DNA of 64,000 nucleotides from Borrelia sp. P9F1. GTDB lineage: Bacteria; Spirochaetota; Spirochaetia; Borreliales; Borreliaceae. A program made the translations under genes and the position numbers. The notes beneath the pieces are model-generated. The model did not search any database and was not told the DNA's origin. It saw only the letters and a program-made list of their open reading frames with translations. Positions 18,665 through 26,132 of this stretch are shown here, piece after piece (the stretch's first letter is position 1; every line of letters begins with the position of its first letter). The stretch spans positions 860,367 through 924,366 of the forward strand of contig NZ_CP129407.1 in assembly GCF_030436115.1 (NCBI RefSeq), in the 5' to 3' direction.

Positions 18665-20071
18665 ATGAATCTTGATTTGGATAATTTAAGTAAATTCTTT
18701 TTAGTAGGAATTAAAGGCTCTGGTCTTTGTTCCCTTGCTTGTTTTTTGCATGCCAAAGGGTATCTAGTAGAAGGGGTCGATGTCCCTTGCAAATTTTATA
18801 CGGATGATCTACTTGATAATAGTCATATAACTTATTATGAAAATATTTATGAGTTTTCATTAAAGGAAAATGAGGGGATGTATGATGCTTTAATATATTC
18901 ACCAGCTTATAATAAAGATCAGCTGTGTGTCTTAAAAGAGGCTTGTGAATTTGAAATTCCCGTGCTGTCTTATCCTGAATTTCTTGGCGAGATATCGAAA
19001 AAATATTATAGTATTGGGGTTGCAGGTTCTCATGGTAAGACTACTACAGCAGCATTTTTAGGTATATTGTTCAGCAAGTTGGGTCTTGATCCTAATGTGA
19101 TACTTGGTGCAAGCGTCAAGGATTTTGGAGATAAGCCTAGTCTTGTTGGTAGAAGCAATATATTTGTTGCAGAGACTTGTGAGTACAGAAATCATTTTCT
19201 ACATTTTTATCCAGATATCGCTGTCTTGACCAATATTGATTATGAACATGTAGATTTTTTCCCAAATTATGAAGCAGTTGAGGCTGTTTTCTTAAAGTAT
19301 ATTGATAATTTAAAGCATGATGGGATACTGATTATAAACTCTGACGAATTTAGTTTGGTTAAACTTAAAGATAAGACTGTAAGGAAGGATATTAGGATTT
19401 TTAGTTTTGGTATTAATTCTTCAGCCGATTTTAAGATTGAAAATCTTGAGGTGATGGATGGGGTTTTAAAATTTGATTTTTTAGGAATTCCTGATATTGA
19501 ACTAAAAACCCCTTTGGTCCATAATGCTTTAAATTTTGCATCTGCACTTCTGGCTTTAAAATTAACTTTAGAAGAAAAAGAAAAATTAATTCCTAATTTT
19601 GGCGAACAAGTAAAGGCGATAGCTAAAGAATATATGGGAATAAAAAGAAGAGTGGAATTTATTAGGGAAAAAAGTGGGGTTGTATATATTGACGATTATG
19701 CACATCATCCAAAGGAGATTGAAAATACGCTTTCAGGGCTTAGGAGGTTTTATAGGGGGAGGAGAATTGTTTTAGATTTTATGCCACATACAGTTACAAG
19801 GACAAAAATTCTTTTCAATGACTTTGTTCGTGCGTTAAGTAGTATTGATGTATTAATTTTGCATAATATATATCTTTCGACTAGAGAAGATCTTGATTCC
19901 GATGGGCTTTCTATTGAGTTATACCTGGCTCTTAGGGATGTGAATCCAAATGTTTATTTTTTCAAAGATGTATTTGATTCCGTTGAATTCATAAAAAGTT
20001 TATTAAGAAAAGATGACTTATTTATTACCATGGGAGCTGGTAATAATTTTATTTTACATGAATTTTTGTAA
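18665..20071 (+). CDS. murC: UDP-N-acetylmuramate-L-alanine ligase
   Basis: 468 residues, Mur ligase fold. N-terminal Rossmann domain with FLVGIKGSGLCSLA, ATP-binding SHGKTTTAAFLG near residue 120, the central domain with ETCEYRNHFLHFYPDIAVLTNIDYEHVDFF, and the C-terminal domain with DDYAHHPKEIENTL typical of MurC/Mpl. It adds the first amino acid of the peptidoglycan stem. I chose ATG 18665 because GGGAGAAAAGG lies just before it; a GTG at 18647 is in frame but overlaps the previous stop. A muropeptide-recycling Mpl role is less likely but not excluded. Confidence 0.88.
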   Translation: MNLDLDNLSKFFLVGIKGSGLCSLACFLHAKGYLVEGVDVPCKFYTDDLLDNSHITYYENIYEFSLKENEGMYDALIYSPAYNKDQLCVLKEACEFEIPVLSYPEFLGEISKKYYSIGVAGSHGKTTTAAFLGILFSKLGLDPNVILGASVKDFGDKPSLVGRSNIFVAETCEYRNHFLHFYPDIAVLTNIDYEHVDFFPNYEAVEAVFLKYIDNLKHDGILIINSDEFSLVKLKDKTVRKDIRIFSFGINSSADFKIENLEVMDGVLKFDFLGIPDIELKTPLVHNALNFASALLALKLTLEEKEKLIPNFGEQVKAIAKEYMGIKRRVEFIREKSGVVYIDDYAHHPKEIENTLSGLRRFYRGRRIVLDFMPHTVTRTKILFNDFVRALSSIDVLILHNIYLSTREDLDSDGLSIELYLALRDVNPNVYFFKDVFDSVEFIKSLLRKDDLFITMGAGNNFILHEFL

Positions 20072-20082
20072 AGGTATTTTTA

Positions 20083-20964
20083 ATGAAGAGCATGACTGGT
20101 TTTTTTCATTTGGAAAAAACCGTAGAGAATTATATGTTTAGTGTTAATTTAAAATCTTATAATGGTAAATTTTTAGATTTTAAGTTTAGATTACCTGAGA
20201 TTTTGTATGCTTATGAGTTTGAGATAAGGAAGCTCATTTCAAGCTATGTCAGTAGAGGGAATGTTTTCCTTACTGTGGGGTACAAGGAGATTGTCCCGGC
20301 TATTGATTTTACTTTAAATCCTAACTATATCGAGTCTATGGTTCGCCTTAAAGATAGTCTACTGCGTAGTAAGTGTAGTTTAAAGATTAATGATGAAGTA
20401 AGTCTTGGTGATTTTTTGTCTTTCAAAGGAGCTTTAATTGTTGATGATGGGGGAGGAGGTGTTGAAAAACAAGGAATGCTTTTTAGTTCTCTTAAGAGTG
20501 TATTAGAAGAAGTTTTGATTAATTATGACAAGAGTAGGTTATTTGAAGGTGAGAACACAAAGCAAGATATAATTTCGACTCTTGTTTTGTTACAGGGTGA
20601 TTTGGATTTTTTGAAAAAATCTCAAAGTAGTATCAATAATAAGCTTTTCTTAAGCCTGAAGGAAAATTTATTAAAGTTAATGGATGATTTTAGCGATGTC
20701 AATATTGCAGAAGAGGCGGCTAAAATGGCTATTCGCCTAGATATTAATGAGGAAATAGTTAGACTATATTCACATATAGATAATTTTTATAAAAATCTTG
20801 AAAGTGAGGTATGTGGCAAAGTTTTGGAGTTTATTACACAGGAAATGCATAGAGAAATTACAACGATGAGTTGTAAGGCAATTGATCTTGATATTAGAAA
20901 CCTGGTTTTAAATATGAAATTAAATTTGGAGAAGATAAAAGAACAGGTAAGGAATATTGAATGA
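20083..20964 (+). CDS. yicC: YicC/YloC-family endoribonuclease
   Basis: 293 residues with both halves of the family: the N-terminal MKSMTGF...SVNLKSYNGKFLDFKFRLPE...LISSYVSRGNVFLTV and the C-terminal DUF1732 region EEAAKMAIRLDINEEIVRLYSHIDNF...KVLEFITQEMHREITTMSCKA. YicC and its Bacillus relative YloC are reported RNases. It ends in an ATGA overlap with cmk. The YicC-kinase-omega order resembles yloC-gmk-rpoZ of Firmicutes, here with a cytidylate-type kinase in the kinase slot. Confidence 0.9.
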   Translation: MKSMTGFFHLEKTVENYMFSVNLKSYNGKFLDFKFRLPEILYAYEFEIRKLISSYVSRGNVFLTVGYKEIVPAIDFTLNPNYIESMVRLKDSLLRSKCSLKINDEVSLGDFLSFKGALIVDDGGGGVEKQGMLFSSLKSVLEEVLINYDKSRLFEGENTKQDIISTLVLLQGDLDFLKKSQSSINNKLFLSLKENLLKLMDDFSDVNIAEEAAKMAIRLDINEEIVRLYSHIDNFYKNLESEVCGKVLEFITQEMHREITTMSCKAIDLDIRNLVLNMKLNLEKIKEQVRNIE

Positions 20965-21494
20965 GGTTAGCTGTTTCTGGTAAGAGTGGTTGTGGAAACA
21001 CAACTGTTAGTGGAATGCTTGCAAGATATTATGGTTTAAAGCTTATTAATTACACTTTTCATGACATAGCCAAAGAAAGGGGTGTGCCCTTTGATTTATT
21101 TTATGAGAAAGAAATCGTTGGTAGAAATGATTATTATTGGGATGGATATCTCGATAATAAGTTATTGGAATTTGCTAAAGAGGATAATACAGTTCTTGCC
21201 TCTCGTCTTGCAATTTGGCTATCAGACAACGCTGATTTGAAAATATATCTTTATGCTAAAATAGAGGTCAGAGCAGAAAGAATAATTAATAGAGAGGGTG
21301 GAATATATTCTGATATTTTAAGTGCTACTTTTAATAGAGATTTTAATGATTCTAAAAGGTATCTCTCTTTGTATGACATAGATGTTGATAGCTATTTGTG
21401 TGTAGCTGATTTAATAGTTGACACAACCGGTAGGACTGCAAATAGAGTCTTTGAGTTGATAAGGGGTGAGATAGAGAAGAGGGGTTTGAGTTAG
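20961..21494 (+). CDS. cmk: Cytidylate kinase-like protein (short type)
   Basis: 177 residues starting MRLAVSGKSGCGNTTVSGMLA, a Walker A of the form GxSGxGNTT rather than GKS/T, as in the short archaeal-type CMP kinases. Other features are LASRLAIWL and an Arg-rich lid (KIEVRAERIINREGG), then KRYLSLYDIDVDSY. It should phosphorylate CMP or dCMP. It overlaps yicC by ATGA and is followed by the omega-like gene after 31 bp. The Thr-rich P-loop with Asn in place of Lys deserves a look at catalytic competence, but it is seen in the family. Confidence 0.8.
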   Translation: MRLAVSGKSGCGNTTVSGMLARYYGLKLINYTFHDIAKERGVPFDLFYEKEIVGRNDYYWDGYLDNKLLEFAKEDNTVLASRLAIWLSDNADLKIYLYAKIEVRAERIINREGGIYSDILSATFNRDFNDSKRYLSLYDIDVDSYLCVADLIVDTTGRTANRVFELIRGEIEKRGLS

Positions 21495-21525
21495 ATCGAA
21501 TAGATGAAATAAGGAGGTTTAAGGA

Positions 21526-21723
21526 ATGAAAGTGCCTTTAAAAAAAATACAGGATTTTAATGGTAATTATTATGAGCTTGTTACTGCTGTCGTAATGCGC
21601 ATGGAGCAGATTATTGATGAAATTTCTATATCGGAGCACTCTGTCTCTGATGAGAAGATAGTGGGACGGGCTTTTAATGATATTTTAGGAGGTAAGTTTA
21701 CATATTCAATTGAAGAGAGATAA
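21526..21723 (+). CDS. rpoZ: RNA polymerase omega subunit-like protein
   Basis: 65 residues. The pattern [17 protein letters not shown], then [19 protein letters not shown], matches the two conserved blocks of omega (ELV..A..R..Q, and ....AL.EI..GK), a small chaperone of the beta' subunit. The start ATG has a strong AAGGAGG at 21511-21517. It sits after yicC-cmk, where Firmicutes also keep rpoZ. Its last 14 bp overlap the miaA start. The identification rests on weak similarity and context. Confidence 0.7.
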   Translation: MKVPLKKIQDFNGNYYELVTAVVMRMEQIIDEISISEHSVSDEKIVGRAFNDILGGKFTYSIEER

Positions 21724-22612
21724 GGTAGTTTTTATATTTGGACCCACAGCTGTAGGTAAGAGCAATATTTTATTTAATTTTCCTCAAGGTGTGGCTGAGG
21801 TGATTAATGTTGATTCTATTCAAGTATATAAGGAGTTTGATATTGCCTCTTGTAAACCCAATGTGCAATTGAGAACTCACATAAAGCACCATTTGGTGGA
21901 TTTTTTGGAGCCGACTGAAGAATATACTCTTGGAGTTTTTTATAAAGAAGCTTTGAGGGTAATGAAAGAGTTAAAAGGTCAGTGCAAGCTACCTGTATTT
22001 GTAGGCGGGTCTGCCTTTTATTTTAAACATTTGCAATATGGCCTACCTAGTACTCCGGTCATTTCTTCTGAGATAAGACGTTATGTTGAAGATCTTTTAA
22101 AGGCTAGAGGTAAGGGTTACCTACTGGAGAAACTTAAAAAGGTGGACTTTGAAAGATATAAGGCAATAAGTGAAAATGATATTTATAGAATTAAAAGATC
22201 TCTTGAGGTCTATTATCAAACAGGTATTCCAATTAGTCGGTTTTTGCAAAGAGGTCAGAAACTTGAGAATGTTTTGCTTATCGGTTTAAAGAGGCCTATG
22301 GATGAGATTAGAGCTAGAATAGTAAATAGGATAAATAATATGATTGATTGTGGATTAATTGAAGAAATTAAAAAATTGTTGGGAAAGGGATACAATGAAG
22401 CAACTCCAGCTTTTAAGGGGATAGGATATCGTGAGTTTTTATTGTGGAAAAGTAGACCCTATTACGTGTTAAATGATATAATGAACCTGATAGGTAGGAA
22501 TTCGTTTTTGTATGTAAAGAAGCAGATGACTTTTTTTAGTAGGATTCCTGATGTTTTGTGGTGTCATCCGGAGGATGATTTGGGGGGTATTTTAGATTTA
22601 ATTTTTGGTTAA
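21710..22612 (+). CDS. miaA: tRNA dimethylallyltransferase
   Basis: 300 residues. It transfers the dimethylallyl group to A37 of tRNAs reading UNN codons. Motifs: P-loop GPTAVGKS, the [19 protein letters not shown] substrate region, [24 protein letters not shown], and the C-terminal FKGIGYREF. The start appears to be TTG at 21710, inside rpoZ and without its own close Shine-Dalgarno, though TAGGAGG lies about 18 nt upstream; translation coupled to rpoZ is plausible. The next gene begins 16 bp later. Confidence 0.93.
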   Translation: MKRDKVVFIFGPTAVGKSNILFNFPQGVAEVINVDSIQVYKEFDIASCKPNVQLRTHIKHHLVDFLEPTEEYTLGVFYKEALRVMKELKGQCKLPVFVGGSAFYFKHLQYGLPSTPVISSEIRRYVEDLLKARGKGYLLEKLKKVDFERYKAISENDIYRIKRSLEVYYQTGIPISRFLQRGQKLENVLLIGLKRPMDEIRARIVNRINNMIDCGLIEEIKKLLGKGYNEATPAFKGIGYREFLLWKSRPYYVLNDIMNLIGRNSFLYVKKQMTFFSRIPDVLWCHPEDDLGGILDLIFG

Positions 22613-22628
22613 TAAGGAGATATGAGGC

Positions 22629-22724
22629 GTGCCCTGTGGAAGAAAAAGAAAACTAAAGAAAATATCTACGCATAAGAGGAAGAAGAAGAGGAGAAAGAAT
22701 AGACACAAAAAGAAGAATAAATGA
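22629..22724 (+). CDS. AURKAIP1/COX24-type mini ribosomal protein (31 aa)
   Basis: A very short, extremely basic frame beginning GTG at 22629 with AAGGAG about 9 bases upstream. It reads as PCGRKRKLKKISTHKRKK after the start, then RRKNRHKKKNK. I recognise this as the bacterial AURKAIP1/COX24-domain mini-protein best known from Bacteroidetes (PSGKKRKRHKMATHKRKK type) and spirochaetes, a presumed small-subunit ribosomal component. At 31 codons it falls below common gene-calling cutoffs. It follows miaA by 16 bp and is followed by an inverted repeat. Confidence 0.8.
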   Translation: MPCGRKRKLKKISTHKRKKKRRKNRHKKKNK

Positions 22725-22737
22725 AATGATATTGGGG

Positions 22738-22770
22738 TGCTAGTTGATGCCTTAGTTCATTTGGCTAGCA
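22738..22770 (+). terminator. Inverted repeat after the COX24-type gene, weak terminator
   Basis: TGCTAG (22738-22743) is inversely repeated as CTAGCA (22765-22770), followed only by TTTAGG. It lies 14 bp past the stop of the 31-aa gene and 16 bp before the convergent lipoprotein stop. The loop is long and the U-tract short, so this is a weak candidate terminator. Confidence 0.35.
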
Positions 22771-22785
22771 TTTAGGTAAGTTGCT

Positions 22786-23145
22786 TTATTCAATTATTAT
22801 GTTGTCTATTATGTTTATGTCGCCGCTGAAGATGTATCCTGTTTTCCCTTTGTGTGTTACTAGTATCCAGTTGCCTTTGAGTCCGTATCTTTCTGTTGTT
22901 TGCATTATTTTTTCAATTCTTACTATTTCGTCTTTTTTAATTATTGTTAAGTAGTCGTAGTTAGTGTTGTTTTTTTTAATTTCATTGTTTAAAAGGGCAT
23001 AATCTTTTATCACTATTCCTACTTTTTTTGAAAAGCCTAAGATGCTACTTTTGGGTAGGCTGAAACCTTCCGTTAAGGGAATTTCTAATTTTTTGCTACA
23101 CGACATGATTATTGCGCATATTACATGAAATAGTTGTCTTTTCAT
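22786..23145 (-). CDS. Small lipoprotein with SH3-like C-terminus
   Basis: 119 residues. The N-terminus MKRQLFHVICAIIMSCSKK is a short signal with a lipobox ending at Cys16, so it should be lipid-anchored. The C-terminal stretch YGLKGNWILVTHKGKTGYIFSGDI resembles the end of bacterial SH3 (SH3b) domains, which often bind cell-wall peptides. It is divergent from the barrel-like gene at 23227, with a palindrome between them. No known name; by position it lies in the BB_0822-0825 interval. Confidence 0.75.
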   Translation of the reverse strand: MKRQLFHVICAIIMSCSKKLEIPLTEGFSLPKSSILGFSKKVGIVIKDYALLNNEIKKNNTNYDYLTIIKKDEIVRIEKIMQTTERYGLKGNWILVTHKGKTGYIFSGDINIIDNIIIE

Positions 23146-23160
23146 AACTCTCTTAATTTC

Positions 23161-23184
23161 TTGTATAACTTACTTGATATACAA
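23161..23184. promoter_or_regulatory. Inverted repeat in a divergent promoter region
   Basis: TTGTATA (23161-23167) and TATACAA (23178-23184) are exact inverse complements with a 10-bp spacer, in the 81-bp gap between the lipoprotein (start 23145, minus) and the outer-membrane-like gene (start 23227, plus). A TTGATA at 23174-23179 and a TAATAT 17 bp downstream form a possible plus-strand promoter overlapping the right arm, so binding here could control both genes. Confidence 0.4.
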
Positions 23185-23226
23185 CTATATATAATATAAT
23201 ATTTCTATGAAGTTTGAGGAATATTA

Positions 23227-23766
23227 ATGAAAAAGTACGTATGCCTGGTGTTGTTTTTTTGTTTTAATGATTTGCTGGCATATCCATTGTCTTTTGGAGG
23301 GGGATTTTCTTATCAATTTACAAATTATACTAGTAAAAGTGCAGTGAGTAAATTTGCACAAAACACTAACAGAAGAGATAATGGAATAAATTTAAATTTG
23401 TTTTTTGATGCTAATTATGTTATTTTTGATATGTCTTATAAAGACGCTTTTGTATCTGAACACAACGGCAGATATCTTGGTGTTGGGCTTTACGGGATTT
23501 ATCCAATTGTTTTTAAAGAGTATGTTAGAGTACTATTCCCTCTTTTTGGAGTCAAGTATGCGGTTGATTTAAGTTCTGCGAGGCAAAGTCTGTTTTTCCT
23601 GTCTCTAGGACTTGCTACAGATCTTTTTGTACCTGAGGTTAAGGGACTCTACATTAGGCCCTTATTAATGCTTTCGATTTCTCCTACTTCTACCTCTTTT
23701 GGCTTTTCTTCCTTGACAACGGAAGTTACACTTGGGATTAATATTGGCTGGCAGTTTCTCAATTAG
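23227..23766 (+). CDS. Putative outer-membrane beta-barrel protein
   Basis: 179 residues. A signal peptide (MKKYVCLVLFFCFNDLLA, cleavage probably after LLA) precedes a chain of alternating-polarity strands: PLSFGGGFSYQFTNY, NGINLNLFFDANYVIFDMSY, GRYLGVGLYGIYPIVF, VRVLFPLFGVKYAVDL, SLFFLSLGLATDLFV, GLYIRPLLMLSIS, and TEVTLGINIGWQFLN. The last strand ends with aromatic residues near the C-terminus, as in barrel proteins folded by BamA. About eight strands fit a small OmpA/OmpX-like barrel. The start has GAGGA seven bases upstream. Function unknown. Confidence 0.75.
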   Translation: MKKYVCLVLFFCFNDLLAYPLSFGGGFSYQFTNYTSKSAVSKFAQNTNRRDNGINLNLFFDANYVIFDMSYKDAFVSEHNGRYLGVGLYGIYPIVFKEYVRVLFPLFGVKYAVDLSSARQSLFFLSLGLATDLFVPEVKGLYIRPLLMLSISPTSTSFGFSSLTTEVTLGINIGWQFLN

Positions 23767-23780
23767 GTGTAGAATCGAGT

Positions 23781-24001
23781 TTATGGGGTGAGTTGTTTAA
23801 TTTTATGACGAGTGTACTGGTTGCCGTCTAGGTTGATGGGGTTAGCAGTGTCGTGTGTCAAGACGATTATGTCATTGTCAAGATTAAAAACAGAAATCTT
23901 ATCTTGAGTTAATAGATTTTGATGTCGAGAGCTCCGGGCAATAGAATTAACACTGTATAAAGAAAAAAATTTTATCCATTTCCTTTTATTTTATAGGAAT
24001 A
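23781..24001 (-). pseudogene. Stop-free segment without a start; possible frameshifted extension of the upstream gene
   Basis: After the stop of the gene at 23972-24484 the minus strand continues in another frame for about 70 codons without a stop to TAA at 23781-23783. It reads sensibly (for example LTQDKISVFNLDNDIIVL, then HDTANPINLDGNQYTRHK), but there is no ATG, GTG or TTG before its middle. It uses more C-ending codons than neighbouring genes. It may be the lost C-terminal part of that gene after a frameshift near the A-rich stretch at 23975-24000, a decayed gene, or a structured RNA. I do not recognise the peptide. This fills the 205-bp gap between 23767 and 23971. Confidence 0.3.
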
Positions 24002-24484
24002 AATACTTTTAGGGTAGTTTCTTAGAATTATATTTTTAATTTTTAAAGACATAGCTTTGTTTTTTGTTCTTGCAATAAGATACAACTGATACAGTATTCT
24101 TACATCTGTTTTTTTATGTTTTCCTAGCGTATCGTTAATTTCTTCTTCGCTTATCTTATCTTCATTGATTCTGAGTTTTAGTAGTAAAATTTCGTTATCT
24201 ATATTTTTATTTTTTGATTCTTTTAGTTTTTTAAAAAAAAGATTAGCCTCTGCGTATTTTTTTATTTTAAGTAGGTATTTTGTCATAAGCAAATAATATA
24301 GTTCTAAGTCAAGATTCTTGATTTCATTTATTGTTTCAAGTTCTTTTGGTAAATTATTATTTAAGTCGTATAGCATGTATAGCTTACTTAGTTTTTCAAG
24401 ATTTTCCTTATCTGTACCATAATTGGTTGTAGAGGAAGACATTAAGAAAAAGACCAAGAAAAGTCTAAACGAGATTTTATTCAT
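23972..24484 (-). CDS. Exported helical (TPR-like) protein
   Basis: 170 residues. A signal peptide (MNKISFRLFLVFFLMSSSTTNYG) is followed by an all-helical Lys/Leu/Asn-rich domain with paired helices like a small TPR array (LEKLSKLYMLYDLNN, LYYLLMTKYLLKIKKYAEANLFFKKL, LLLKLRINEDKISEEEI). There is no lipobox Cys. It ends at IKGNG just before a stop-free segment in another frame, so the protein may be shortened compared with relatives. No function can be assigned. Confidence 0.6.
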   Translation of the reverse strand: MNKISFRLFLVFFLMSSSTTNYGTDKENLEKLSKLYMLYDLNNNLPKELETINEIKNLDLELYYLLMTKYLLKIKKYAEANLFFKKLKESKNKNIDNEILLLKLRINEDKISEEEINDTLGKHKKTDVRILYQLYLIARTKNKAMSLKIKNIILRNYPKSIYSYKIKGNG

Positions 24485-24518
24485 GATGATCGTTGTAGAT
24501 AATATACACTTTTTTAGT

Positions 24519-24562
24519 AAGAATAAGAAGGTGTGTAATTAAAAGACAGCCTTCTTATTCTT
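24519..24562. terminator. Strong 13-bp hairpin between the PTS gene and the next minus-strand gene
   Basis: AAGAATAAGAAGG (24519-24531) and CCTTCTTATTCTT (24550-24562) are perfect inverse complements with an 18-nt loop. The T-run (GTTTTT) lies on the plus-strand side, while genes on both sides are on the minus strand, so it is not a textbook terminator for the PTS transcript. It could still end or stabilise that mRNA, or stop antisense read-through from the plus side. Confidence 0.5.
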
Positions 24563-24573
24563 GTTTTTAAAAC

Positions 24574-26013
24574 TTAAATTTTAGATTTTATATAAGTTGC
24601 AATTTTTTCAGATTTAGCTCCGAATATTGCTTGGGCTTGGTTTCCTGATGCAATTATTGTCCCACTTGCTCCGAGATTTTTCATTAAGTCCTTATTTACT
24701 AATTTGGGATTTTCTACATCGACTCGAAGTCTTGTGAAGCAGGAATCAACATTCTTTATATTGCTAAGGCCTCCGAAGGCATTAATAATTGAATCAAAAG
24801 CCACTTCATCCAAAATATCGGATTGATTGTGAGGTATTAGTTCTGTTTCATTATCATCTTCGCGTCCAGGTGTTTTTATTTTAAATATTTTTATCAATGT
24901 TATGAAAATAATAAAGTAAACAGTTCCAATGCCAAGTCCTATTGGAAATATTAACAAAGCCTTTGTTGATTTTGGAAACATTAAAAGATAGTCTATTATA
25001 CCCGCTGAGAGTGCAAATGCTATGTGTACTCCAAAGATATTAGTAATGATTAATGATAGACCAGTTAGAGCAGCATGTATTAAGTAAAGTAAAGGTGCTA
25101 CTAACATGAATGTATATTCTATTGGCTCTGTAATTCCTGTAAGGAAAACAGTAAGCGATGCTGAGAGTAGAAGCCCTCCAACCTCACCCCTTCGCTCTTT
25201 TTTAGATGTCAAGTACATGGCAAGAGAAGCTCCGGGTAGCCCAAATAACATCATAGGGTACATTCCTGCTGTAAAAGTTCCAGCACTTGGGTCTCCATTT
25301 AAATATCTTGTAATTTCTCCTTGAACTATGCTCCCATCATTTGCAGTGTATTCTCCGAATACAAAATATACTAAAGTATTAAGGAGCTGATGTAGTCCTG
25401 TTATTATTAGTAATCTATTTAGGAATCCGAATACAAATAATCCTAAATGACCAGCTTCTACCATCCAATTTCCGACTTGATTAATCGCTATTTGCAAGGG
25501 TGCCCATAGGAAACCAAAAACTACTGCAAGTAATGCAGATAGTAATCCATTTGTTATTGGTACCAGTCTCTGGCCTGAGAAAAATCCTAAAAATTGTGGT
25601 ATTTTCCAGTTTACCACTTTATCGCTAAGTGCAGCTGAAGTTGTACCTGCAATGATACCTCCCAAGACAGACATGTTCACAGGTTCTAATTTCCCATTAA
25701 TTGTTATTGTAAATGTAGCCAGTCCTGCGTTCAGAATTAAATAACCAACCGCTCCCCCAAGTGCTGCAGCGGCTTTGTTATTTCTAGATAAGCCCATTCC
25801 AGTTCCGATTGCAAATAGTATTGGTAAATTTCCAAGAATAGCCCCCCCTGACTGTTCCATTAATTTCCCAATTTGTCTAAAGATTCCAGAGGGATCTGTG
25901 GCTTCTATTATTAAATATCCAAATCCAAGTAAAATTCCAGCAATTGGCAAGACAGCTGCTGGGGTTTGCACTGCTTTTCCAAGGTTTTGTAAATTTTTCA
26001 TTACATTAATCAT
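24574..26013 (-). CDS. PTS permease EIICB, GlcNAc/glucose family (NagE-like)
   Basis: 479 residues. The EIIC part (about 1-380) has some ten membrane segments and the family stretches GLHQLLNTLVYFVFGEYT, LNGDPSAGTFTAGMYPMM, FGLPGASLAMYLTSKKERR and the active region GITEPIEYTFMLVAPLLY. The EIIB domain (about 400-479) has the phosphorylated Cys in VDSCFTRLRVDV. There is no EIIA domain, so phosphate must come from a separate EIIA-Glc-type protein. GDPSAGTF and MMLFGLPGASLAMYL are closer to NagE than to PtsG, so N-acetylglucosamine is my preferred substrate, which would suit a tick-borne, chitin-exposed organism; glucose or maltose are alternatives. AAGGA lies 7 nt before the ATG. Confidence 0.85.
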   Translation of the reverse strand: MINVMKNLQNLGKAVQTPAAVLPIAGILLGFGYLIIEATDPSGIFRQIGKLMEQSGGAILGNLPILFAIGTGMGLSRNNKAAAALGGAVGYLILNAGLATFTITINGKLEPVNMSVLGGIIAGTTSAALSDKVVNWKIPQFLGFFSGQRLVPITNGLLSALLAVVFGFLWAPLQIAINQVGNWMVEAGHLGLFVFGFLNRLLIITGLHQLLNTLVYFVFGEYTANDGSIVQGEITRYLNGDPSAGTFTAGMYPMMLFGLPGASLAMYLTSKKERRGEVGGLLLSASLTVFLTGITEPIEYTFMLVAPLLYLIHAALTGLSLIITNIFGVHIAFALSAGIIDYLLMFPKSTKALLIFPIGLGIGTVYFIIFITLIKIFKIKTPGREDDNETELIPHNQSDILDEVAFDSIINAFGGLSNIKNVDSCFTRLRVDVENPKLVNKDLMKNLGASGTIIASGNQAQAIFGAKSEKIATYIKSKI

Positions 26014-26047
26014 AATATTCTCCTTAATTTTGCATTCTCTGCTAGAT

Positions 26048-26065
26048 AAAGTTTAGCTTAACCTT
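26048..26065. promoter_or_regulatory. Imperfect palindrome upstream of the PTS gene
   Basis: The 18-bp site AAAGTTTAGCTTAACCTT is symmetric around AGCT with two mismatched pairs. It lies 35 bp upstream of the permease start in the 119-bp gap between hrpA's 3' end (26133) and the PTS start (26013). It may be a sugar-repressor operator; the remainder of the gap shows nothing certain. Confidence 0.25.
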
Positions 26066-26132
26066 AAATGTGATTACCAGATCAGTGTCGATATTTTATT
26101 CACAAAACAGAAATTGAGGAGTTTTTTGCATT

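Noticed and set aside
23781-24001. The region as a tmRNA, SRP RNA or RNase P RNA
   Set aside because: I looked for the SRP GGAAGCAGC core and the usual tmRNA ends and found none; left as an unexplained stop-free segment.
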